Shown in pieces: positions 11,701 to 20,558 of a stretch of 31,669 bases of DNA. This stretch comes from Poteriospumella lacustris. Its lineage: Eukaryota; Sar; Chrysophyceae; Chromulinales; Dinobryaceae. Location: positions 1 to 31,669 of the forward strand of contig SMOI01000140.1 of NCBI GenBank assembly GCA_008000375.1. The letters run 5' to 3'. A model generated the notes under the pieces. The model was not told where the DNA came from and made no database searches. It was given only the letters and a program-made list of their open reading frames with translations. Position 1 is the first letter of the stretch. Every line of letters starts with the position of its first letter. Position numbers and translations under genes: made by a program.

Positions 11701-14700
11701 TTGGCCAAGGCCGCAGAGGGGCATAATTCGAGATCCCCGACACCATCAAAGACGGAACCAATATGTGGCATAATCTTCGGCGGATGGTTGCCATTCGACA
11801 AGATATCCAACAACGCCGCATTGGACACGAAATAAAAGCGCGGGAATACACTTTTCTTGATTTCCAAGTATTCATTCAACGCCTTTTCACATTTCTCCAA
11901 TTCCTTGTGCATCGTATGCAAGGCTTGTTCTCGTCCATCGGCACGGCAAGAAATCAAGACACCCGGTTTCGCTTGTAAATCACGAATCAATTCTTTGAAT
12001 TCGCTGTCGACTGCTTCGAACCGCTTGGTGTCCTCGGGTAATTGGGTACGAATATCCGCGGAACCCAAGAAAATACTTTCCAAGGAACCCCATTGACGTT
12101 GGACACTCAAAATCGACTTTAACGTACCATCGACTTCACCCAAACTAATCTGCCAGTACGAGACTTGTTCTCGGAAAAACTCGACGAATTTACCCATCCC
12201 CGCCATCGATTGCAACAACAACGAGTGCTCTTCCAATGTTTCCAAGACTTCGTCGGGTGGGGCGACAATGTAAAAATCACTGTCCCGATGGGGCAAAAAC
12301 TTCAACGAGAATTTCCGCCAGGCTTCTTCAATGGTATTCAATTTGCTTTCAATCTTCAATTCCTTGTTGGCGACTTCCACAATTTCAGAGACCGCATCGA
12401 CGTGGTATTGTAGATTCAAACTCAACAAATCATCCAAACAGAAATTCGGTCCACGATCAATGACCACACCGGTCAAGACCATCAACGATTTCCAATGGCG
12501 ATCACGCATCGCTTGACTATGTAAATCATGCACGAGGGGCAAGCAAATCGCCATGTTTTTGACGACATTCTCCAACGTCTTGAAGACACCCCAATCACGC
12601 GCCTTCTTGGGATAACGTTTCAATTGGTTTTGGATCTTCTTGGTTTCTTCCATCAAATCATCCGTGTGAATCTCCGCCCACAGCGTGTTTTTCCAAGTGG
12701 AGAACATCGCATCGATCATCATGACGGTGTCCCAGACCATCTTCAAATCTTTCAAATCTTGTTCAATCTCACGAATCGTACCGTGCGGAGACTGTGGCAA
12801 TTCAAAGAGATCTTCCAAGTCGTTGATGGCCTTCGATTCACTTTCCAATTGTACCAAGAGGCGTTGGCAACGATCTAAGCTGGCATAGGCATCCCGGATG
12901 TTGCTGTTTTCCAACCAATTGAAAGGACCGGAAGCACGGAACTCTTTGACAAACTTCGCCACGTTGGCGTTGAATTGTTTGACTTCTTTGCGAATGCCTT
13001 CCAACATGGCCGTTTGGAGCGGTTGAATGGCTTCCTTCACACGGAAGGCCTTGTTGACCACATTGTCCCAATGCAGTTTGGCATGTTCCAAATAATCCAA
13101 GGCCGGTTGACCCGCAATGAAGGGCATATCAATCACAATGGCATTCATCTTCAACAAACTCACGATGTGATGCATCGGTTCAAACATACAACCAATCTCA
13201 GGCATTCGCTTGCGTACGTGATGAATGTGCGACAACACGGTCATCAACGCATCTCGGTTACCAGCTTCTACCGGTGTATCCAGACCTTTGTTCACCGTGT
13301 GCACGAAATCATGCAGATCATGCAACCGACGGAAGACATAATCTTGCAAGTATTGGGTATGTACATACAGCCATTTCGTGGCCCACGTGGAAATCGCTTG
13401 TTTGACCGGTTGGGCATTGACTTTCAAGAAATCAATGTCATGCATCGTATTGATCTTGGAAATGTCCTGTTGGATCTCCAACAACGATTTGATTTTCTCA
13501 CCGAATTTCGTCAAGTTGATGGTCGTCTTCGCCCAACAGGAATGTTGGGTCTCTTCGGGTGAGGTCGCATTGCCACCGGTCGCATTCGTCGAGGCTGCAT
13601 TGGCGGTACTTGCGGCCGTCGCAGGATTCGCTTCCTTGGCGGCAGGTGCACCACCGGCAACACCGGTACCACCGCCTTCGGCAGGATTGGCAGCGGGTGT
13701 TTCGAAGGGAACGTATTCGATTTGCACGACTTCTTTCAAGAATTCTTGGAACAAATCGTGTAAATTCGTCATCCAAAGATATTCAAACTTGCGGAAGACG
13801 TTGCGTAGCTTGTTCGCATTGTTTTCCATGGCATTTAAATACGCCATGACTTTCTTCTTGTACACACTGACCAACGGTGCTTCGCCCAATTCACGTAAGT
13901 ACGTTCCTTCGCCTGAATCCAAGCGCTTGAAGACAGAGGCCAAGCCCAACATGCCATTGATCCAATTCATGACAATGTTCTTGATCGCCAAAGGTTCGTT
14001 CGATAATCCGAAAGGGACGGCAGCAGCACCTGCGTTGACTCCTCCGCCGCCACCACCACCACTGCCTGATTGATTGGTCATCAGATGGTTTTCACCACCA
14101 ATTTCTCCGCCGATGGAGGCTTGTGGCAGGTAACCCACTTCGGGAATGAACATCACCGCTTTATCCACTAGATCCATTTGGATTTCGATCAATGCCGGTA
14201 GGGAATTCGCATCTAAATACTGCGGGTTGAATTGTTGAGCCATCGTACGCAAAGATGACGCCATAGCATCCGCTAGTCCATACACCACCACGTTGTTGAT
14301 GAAGTCGACATAGGCTTTCCAATCGGGTAAACCTTGTGAGACCTTGAGCTTCTTATTGGTATCTTTCAGCAACCGATGAATCTCTTGACCCGCTTCTTTC
14401 ACCGCGGCTAATTTGTTTTGACGCGTTTTCTTTTGCAAATTGATGAAATCCGCAGTCACCACGGTCTTATACGCACGATCGAAAATGGGCTGTGTTTGCC
14501 AAATACCCACCGTTGATTCGACACTCTTCAGATTGCCCTTCAACATCTGCAAGATTTCGTTGACTTCTTTGACTTCGCTCATGGCCTCGCTGATGAACAA
14601 TTCAATACCATTGGATTTCCAGTTCAAGGCCTTGGCTTTGTTCTTTCCTTCACCGACACCCTGCGACAACGTCTTGTCGACTCGATCTAGTTGCGCTTTC

Positions 14701-16988
14701 ACCAACGGGCGTTCCACGGGCAACAACGTCGTTTGGATGTCGTTGTACATGTTCACAATCAAATCCAAGTTGCCCGTGTGACGACGGAAGAGTTCGACCT
14801 TTTGGTAAATATCCATAGCCGACGATGGTACTTCCAAGCCCAACAACAAGAAATACTTGATTTCACGCAACAACTTCACCAACAGTGGATCGAAATTGAC
14901 CTTCAACAAAGTGAATACAGACTTGGATGCGGCTTCCGCTGCCGATGGTGAAACACGACCCAACAAGGAATTCTTTAGCTTCGTTTGCGATGTTGCTTCG
15001 ATGGTTCCGCCCCAACTTTCAATGTTCAAACGATCGAAATCCGAAACCTGCCCAATCAAATTCGTGTACGCTTTGATAACGTCACGAACATCGTCACGAT
15101 CCAACACCTTCTTGTCCAATGTCTTCAATTTGTTGATCGGGATGTCGACACGATCTCGTAGACTCTTTGACCATGTCAACGCACCTGCGATAGGCGGTAA
15201 GTTGTGAGGAACGGTAGGACTCTCTTTGCATCCGTCGAAAATCCGTTGAACTTCCTTCAGATCATGATCGATCGCTTCGATCAAGGCGGCATGGCGTTTC
15301 TCCAATGCATCTGCCACAATGGGACGAGAAATAAGCGTGTCAAACGATTCCAACAAACGGAAACGACCAATGACGGTGGAAGCATCCTCAAAGCCTTGCA
15401 CAACAATACTACTCAATCGGCGATCGAGCTCTTTGATGCGATTTCTAAACTCATAGAAGGCTTCTTCAAACCGTTTGTTTTCCAAGTCCAAAATTCCTTT
15501 TCCCAATCCTCGAATGGCATCGATAGCTTGATTGAAATCCGAATAAATTTGAGCGATGGAGGTCGTCAATGTCTTGCCTTTGGTACCACCAATTTCAATC
15601 TTGGCCAGCTTCGTGAACATGACAATCGTCTGTCCGAAGTCCAAGATGTCATGGCATCGCTCCAAGAAGGTATCTAAGCGAACGAATACCGCATTGTTTT
15701 GCACAGACCAAGGATTGTCTGGGCATTCCACGGCAGCACGTTTCTTGTATTCGTTGTAAACACCTTTCAAGCGACCACAAACACTGATAACAGTCTTGAG
15801 CATTTTGACGGCAGTGGCTGTCTCCCCAGCTTCTACCAACTCAAAGATGGCATCACCATTGAGATACAAACTGGATTGTTTGATGATAGAATTGCAAATT
15901 TCTCGCATCAAAATGACCAGGCGCGCGGGAGTATTGTAGTATGGCGATGACTTCCACACCATTAGAATGAGGTACATGATGGGATGGAAATGTTGAATCA
16001 AGTTTTCATAGTCGGTTTCGTTTTCCATTGCATCAAACCAAGAGATAAGAGGCTTTAAGAACTTGATGATATTGTTCGCCTCGGCACGGGCATAGAAAAT
16101 TTCCTTGCACAATTTCGCAAACGGCGCATTGTACGTGCTCTTGGATTGATCCAGCACTTTCAAAATGCGTCGAATCCGCAAACTTTGAAGCTGATCAAAG
16201 ATACTGTTCAAATGTCGCGCCTTCGATTTCCAAAACTCTATTTCCTCAAGAGGACCAGGGTGTGTATTGTTCAAAAACAGATACTCAGGATCCAACCGAA
16301 GAACATTCTTGATTTGCTTTGTCCACAAAATCAACGCGCTCTCCAACACATGGATATTCTTGTACTGCTGATCGCCATCATCAAGTTGAGCGTCATTTTG
16401 TTCTTGATCTTCTGGAATAAGAGATGCATGTGGCAAGGGAAGCCATGTATAACCTTGAATTTGACCTTGCGTGATTTGCAAGTTTGATACGAAAGCGTCG
16501 AAATGATCGCGCACTTCCTTCATGATTGCATCTGACCATGACTGTTCGCCAACTTTTTGCGCCACAAAAGGGTTATATACTCTCCTTGTCAACGCAGAAA
16601 GATGCTCGATACCCGCCGTTGACAAATCACCATAGATAATTTCTTTGCCAATCTTGTTTTCGGATATCTGAATCTTTTGCATTTTGAGGAGATAAAATAT
16701 TTGAGAACGGCCTGGAGGAACCTGGCCTTCATAAACTTCCAATCCTCCTTTTGCTTCCTTGAAGAAAACGGCTTGGCTGTCGGGGTTGTCGAGAAACTCG
16801 TACATCGCTCGAGTAATCTCCTCATTTCTCCAAATGTCACGAAGTTTGTCAATGGGGATGGTTCTAAACGCTTGGCTCAGCTGCAAACAACACGAATTAG
16901 CGAGCAATGCTTGAGATTAAGATAATGGTTTGCTTACCAATCGAAACAAGTACTTGAAACGTCCATCCTCTTCCTCGTGGTCACCCAT
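2718..16988 (-). CDS. Axonemal outer-arm dynein heavy chain, beta (DNAH9/11/17) type
   Basis: Exon 1 (16988-16938) encodes MGDHEEEDGRFKYLFRL. A 57-bp intron follows, then a single exon 16880-2718, for about 4737 residues. An in-frame TGA lies 6 bases before the ATG and supports this start. Order: N-terminal tail and linker (1 to about 1900); AAA1 P-loop GPAGTGKT at about 1982 with Walker B CFDEFNRI; AAA2 GPAGCGKS at about 2283; AAA3 GSAGTGKT at about 2651; AAA4 GVGGSGKQS at about 3018; stalk coiled coil and microtubule-binding tip at about 3250-3565; AAA5-6; C-terminal domain ending GKWVLAGVVSVMDAL. The N-terminus, the AAA1 text (VFNCSDQMNYQTMGDIFKGL) and the ending (KTQQRGPTYVF) fit the outer-arm beta class better than gamma or inner-arm chains. 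All four P-loops look intact. Several Gly/Ala/Ser-rich inserts make it longer than usual for the class (about 4500). Confidence 0.95.
3535..3845 (-). repeat. Two low-complexity inserts in the dynein C-terminal domain
   Basis: Two tracts interrupt the C-terminal domain. The first, at 3785-3845 (about residues 4362-4382), reads GGSSAGGASGGGSGGGHNHV. The second, at 3535-3605 (about residues 4442-4465), reads SAASSSSDANKDGGDAGEGQ. Between them is conserved dynein sequence (FGLHPNAEIGFRTQTSEDLL). Both tracts are in frame. Confidence 0.7.
8062..8110 (-). repeat. Poly-Gly insert ahead of dynein AAA4
   Basis: A CCA microsatellite (about 8067-8092 on the plus strand) encodes ASGGGGGGGGYPDD at about residues 2940-2955. 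It falls between the AAA3 lid region (ASMFATGK) and the start of AAA4 (MTKLKKIVEMKM). Confidence 0.75.
9045..9165 (-). repeat. Gly-rich insert ahead of dynein AAA3
   Basis: About 40 residues (about 2588-2627) rich in Gly, Ala, Ser and Thr (SGGSGGGAGGVGGGGATGAT) sit between the AAA2 region and the AAA3 module, shortly before SVRLTYLMDQLV and the AAA3 P-loop. The DNA has CCA/CCG triplet runs at about 9100-9142 on the plus strand. Confidence 0.7.
13547..13700 (-). repeat. Ala/Gly/Thr-rich insert in dynein tail
   Basis: About 50 residues (about 1077-1127) are almost entirely Ala, Gly, Thr, Asn, Ser and Pro. Examples are AEGGGTGVAGGAPAAKEANP and AASTANAASTNATGGNA. They interrupt the tail between VPFETPAANP and SPEETQHSCW. 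The tract is in frame and probably disordered. Confidence 0.7.
14039..14070 (-). repeat. Gly-rich triplet-repeat insert in dynein tail
   Basis: A run of CCA/CCG triplets on the plus strand reads as a Ser/Gly tract (SGSGGGGGGGVNAG) at about residue 955 in the dynein tail. It lies between a segment ending HLMTNQ and PFGLSNEPLA. It keeps the reading frame and looks like an expanded linker. Confidence 0.7.
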
Positions 16989-17646
16989 CTCTCAAAAGTG
17001 ACAACTGATCTGCGATGAAACAGATGATATGTGGGACCTGCAGAAGCAACAATATGCTGGAGACAATGAAAAATTCAGAAGAGGTCCTTAAAAAGCTTTG
17101 GTTACTGAAGCTGCCATCCCACCAGTCCTTCAAGTACGAGCAATCCAAATCAAAAAGAGCATCACACTTCTCAAACCCACCAGCAATGCTGGCAGGATCA
17201 ATCAAAGGAGTCGCCGAGTCGGTGAAACGCTTGCGTTTCATGAATGTCGTCAACGTTACCCAGAACCCCTCACCTTTGCACAAAGTCTATGTCAACTGTC
17301 GGTTGGAGGTTGGTGGCTGTTTCGATCGTGGCGATCAAGTTCTCATCATCATCGAGAAAGGACCTTGTGCTGGTCAAAGTTACATACCTTCGGCCAGTGA
17401 AAAATTCCTTTAGGATAAATCTTTCCAGTAGGAACGCTGATTATAAGCTGAGATATTTCAGGACGAAATATAGGATAATATCTGCCTGTCCGTGCGAGAA
17501 AGTATTTCGTTAAACGGCCAACTTCAGGATCCAAAGACGAATAACTTCTTCTGAACGGCCCCCATTTTGATACAATAATCCACGACTGTAGTTGAAAGTC
17601 ACCAGAAACATTTGTTGATCTTTGGTGCCGATATTTTCTCAATAAA
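16989..17646. other. Gap between dynein and Rab starts; possible unrecognised minus-strand gene or 5'UTR
   Basis: These 658 bases separate the minus-strand dynein start from the plus-strand Rab start, so both promoters should be here. Long frames are open on both strands: plus 17015-17413, and minus 17283-16981 and 17640-17349. The minus frames read the more protein-like text (FEKCDALFDLDCSYLKDWWD; PVGRLTKYFLARTG-type basic and aromatic runs). Two minus-strand GT-AG intervals match the 57-72 bp intron size seen elsewhere: 17387-17317 (71 bp, GTATGT...AACAG) and 17105-17038 (68 bp, GTAACC...TTCTGCAG). No start codon fits a complete gene, and I recognise no family. A spliced dynein 5'UTR would also explain the second interval. 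Confidence 0.25.
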
Positions 17647-18455
17647 ATGGCAGCAACAGACGAAGTTCCGCTCTTGAAGCTTTTGACAATCGGGGACAGT
17701 GGTGTCGGCAAAAGTTGGCTCCTACTTCGATGGTCAGGCGAAACAGGGAAATTAGTCAAAGGTGCCACATCTATGCCAACAATTGGAATCGACTTTAAAA
17801 TGAAATCAGTGATGATCGATGGGAAGAGAGTCAAAGTCCAAGTGGTAAGTAGCGTTGTTCTTGCGTGAAGGTCGACGAGGAATTAACAGGTCTCTGCTTT
17901 TCGAATAGTGGGATACAGCTGGCCAAGAACGATACAGGAACATCACCAAGACATATTATCGAAATGCTCATGGTGTTGTTTTGGTGTACGACATTACTGA
18001 CCGAACGAGTTTCAACAACATCCGGTCCTGGATCCAACAGATTCAAGTTCATGCAGATGTGAACGTAAACAAAATTTTAGTGGGAAACAAATGTGATCTG
18101 ATCGGTCAACGAGTAAGTGTCAACGTTTTGCCCCTTTGATAGTGTTGTACTGATCAATCTCCTCTCTGTTGTTCAGGCGGTCACAATAGATGAAGGAGAA
18201 GCACTTGCCAGAGAATACAAGATGGCCTTTTTCGAAACATCCGCGTTTAATGATATCAACGTGGACGAAGCATTTATGCGTATTTCAAAAGAAGTTTTTC
18301 AAAGGTTAGAAAGTGCTCCTCCAGCACCTGCCCCGATTGGTGCTACGAAGGCAACCACGACGTCTGGATTCGCGTCAACGTCCAATACCAAGGCCATTTC
18401 TTCGGCGAATTTTACACCACCTCCCAAGAAATCAAGCTGGTGTTTGTTGCTATAA
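17647..18455 (+). CDS. Rab-family small GTPase, Rab8/Sec4-like
   Basis: Exons 17647-17844, 17909-18112 and 18177-18455, with two 64-bp GT-AG introns, encode 226 residues. The G motifs are in order: P-loop GDSGVGKS (17-24), switch-I PTIGIDF (44-50), [11 protein letters not shown] at the start of exon 2, NKCD (120-123), and ETSA in exon 3. The effector and switch regions and YDIT..SF.NIR.WI follow Rab8/Rab10/Sec4. The C-terminus CLLL is a CaaX-type single-cysteine prenylation motif like the CVLL of animal Rab8, not the double-cysteine ending of most Rabs. Residues 31-43 ([13 protein letters not shown]) extend the loop before switch I. The tail before CLLL is Ala/Ser/Thr/Pro-rich. The likely role is exocytic or ciliary membrane delivery, inferred from the family. 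Confidence 0.9.
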
Positions 18456-18806
18456 AACTACGCAATGTAAACTGAAAGCTTTATTTCGTGGCGACGTTAT
18501 GGATTTCGTGGCGACGTTGGTTGGCTTTCAGTTTATTCCTTGCTTCTGTTATTTGCTCACTTTAGACGTGGAGATCCGGTGATTGTTCTTCTCAACATGT
18601 TGGCCCTCAGCTCACTTCTTTCTTTTTTCTTTTCATAATTTTGTAAGTTTAGCGACGTTGTCCATAGAACATTCTCTCTTTACTCAAATGAATAGCAACG
18701 GCTGGACGTTTAACTGCGTGAATTCACCGACTCGCTGACATCAATCAGACTTAAGTGTTTGACGGAAAAATTCAATAATGTCGTTTTAACAGGCAGTTAA
18801 GGAGGT
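18456..18806. other. Short gap between convergent Rab and CFAP298 genes
   Basis: These 351 bases lie between two stop codons and should hold both 3' ends. The only structure I see is the 16-bp repeat at 18483-18518 and pyrimidine-rich tracts near 18610-18640. I see no gene. Confidence 0.4.
18483..18518. repeat. 16-bp repeat, two copies with 20-bp period
   Basis: ATTTCGTGGCGACGTT occurs at 18483-18498 and again at 18503-18518, 28-63 bp after the Rab stop codon. A shorter echo, GCGACGTTG, follows at about 18653. It is probably a local duplication in the Rab 3'UTR. Confidence 0.75.
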
Positions 18807-19807
18807 TTAGCGCAAACCAGGTGCACGAACATCGCCCTGTCCTCTTAAGGATCTTTGCAACGCCTTCGAATCAGCCCATGAAGAATAGAGGTAGTCATCT
18901 TCCGATGATTCTGCGAGCTTCTTCATTTCTTCCTGCTTCTTGAAATAGTGGGCCATCATTGCCTTCTTTTCATCTTCACTAATCGCCGCCTCCCGTCCAG
19001 GAGGACCATTTCCTGGCTTTTGCAACTTTGCAACGACTTTTGTTTTCTCATTGTTCCCCAAACGATCAGCAACAGTCTGACTACCTGTTCGGTCAAAAAT
19101 TCTTGACGCAACCCATAATTCCGCTGTATTTTCGTCAATAAGTTCTTGACCTGCCGCTGTTCCATCCAATCCTTCATTTCCTTCAATAGTTAGACGAACA
19201 GTATCCCACTCTGGAAGTCCCATAGGGTATGCTGAACACACAAAACATCGGCGGAATTAGTCAAAAATGACAAAGGCATGACATGATCTTGCTACCAACA
19301 TACCCATCGTGACAGCTCCTCGAGCCAAATCAAGCTTTTCTTGTAAAATGGCCAAGCTAATCGGTATCTTTCGCGTAACGTTGTTCTGTATGATGGCGCA
19401 TGTTCGAATATTCGTAAAAATGGTGAGAATTCGACCCCGAAGCAAATGTTCATTACCTTGTCCAAAACTGATTGGATGTCTCTTACAACTCGCTCGAATG
19501 TTTCCATCAAATGAGGACCCACACCATTTCCATTTCTGACACCACTGGGATCGGGCTTGTAAAACTCACCCTTCTCAATTGTCTCTTCGTTGTACTTCTC
19601 CTGAATTTCATCGATACCAGCTTTGTTAGGATGCTTCATGGGACCATGATCGCCCAATTCCATCAATCCACCACACAATTGGGCAAGGCGAATTCTGGTA
19701 TTCCAAACGCGTACCAAATCACGGACCAAATCATCATTTAAAGTTGCACACGTGGTTTCATACAAAAACCCATCATGATCACCATTTTTCACTTGAAGGA
19801 CAACCAT
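18807..19807 (-). CDS. CFAP298: CFAP298 (C21orf59/Kurly) homologue, outer dynein arm assembly factor
   Basis: Exons 19807-19457, 19385-19304 and 19231-18807, with introns of 71 and 72 bp, encode 285 residues. Human CFAP298 has 290. The start MVVLQVKNGD matches the family's opening strand. Further matches are LVRVWNTRIR..QLCG, the block around the exon 2/3 junction (GAVTMAYPMGLPEWDTVRL), KNEKTK-like GNNEKTKVVAKLQK, a PPGREAAISEDEKK segment and the SWADSKALQRSL end. In animals and algae CFAP298 is a cytoplasmic or ciliary-base protein needed to assemble outer dynein arms. Its presence about 1.8 kb from an outer-arm heavy chain gene is consistent with that job, although eukaryotic clustering need not mean co-regulation. 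The two splice joins restore the conserved text without any gap, so the model is secure. Confidence 0.93.
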
Positions 19808-20558
19808 TTCTGTCTATACACTCTTCGTATTTTGCTATCAATTCAATTTGAATGTAGAAGGTAAGAATGCAAGCACTCGAGTCGAGGTTCTTCTCGAAGA
19901 ACCCACGCCCAAATCAAAATCGAACCGTTTTACGACGGAAACGCGCGTTTCATATTTTCGTCACCTCCCGCTCTCTGACACATACAGTACGTTATGTAAT
20001 AATCTTGCGGTTTGTTGAAAATTCTTTGCGTCTTGCGTCAGGGCTGGCCCTCAGCACCAGTTCTCTGTAACTTTCCTGTTCCTTGTTTGCGAGGAATTAT
20101 GTAGTGGATGCAAAAGATAACATTATTTTTCTTTTTGAGTTCTGTTACTTAATATCGAGAGCGGAGTTTGAATTATCTACAAGAAGTAGACCAAGTGATT
20201 GACCAAATATCTATGTATAAGAGGGAGGGGTAAATATAGAAACAATGTTTGGGTGACAGCGGGACGGAGAAGACATCCACTGCTGGTGGGAAAAGAAAGC
20301 GAAGCCAAAGACATGCAGAAAAATAAGGTGGTACAAGCAAACATGAGTAATCCACACAAATAATATCAACACATGCCTACACCGAGGGCATGCGGGAAGG
20401 AACTTCTCGTGTTGCCCACCCCGCCAACCAAACGAGAAAATTAACAAAAAAAATTAAAACAATACTCTGTTCATCTCGTATACATTATGTATAATGCTGG
20501 ATACAGACCGACAACGTACGGCGACGCACCGCTGTTCTGAAGATTGCCGTTGTGGCCT
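19808..20558. other. Gap between CFAP298 5' end and CCCH/MYND gene 3' end
   Basis: Both neighbours are on the minus strand. The low-coordinate part should carry the CFAP298 promoter and the high-coordinate part the 3'UTR of the CCCH/MYND gene. An A/T-rich stretch with homopolymer A runs lies at about 20435-20465. Overlapping 60-78-codon open frames on the minus strand at 20173-20447 are in conflicting frames and look like shadows. I see no gene. Confidence 0.35.

Noticed and set aside
16881-16907. Dynein start at the ATG at 16907
   Set aside because: That reading runs through intron sequence. Splicing 16937-16881 joins MGDHEEEDGRFKYLFRL to LSQAFRTIP, which fits the family N-terminus, and an in-frame stop precedes the upstream ATG.
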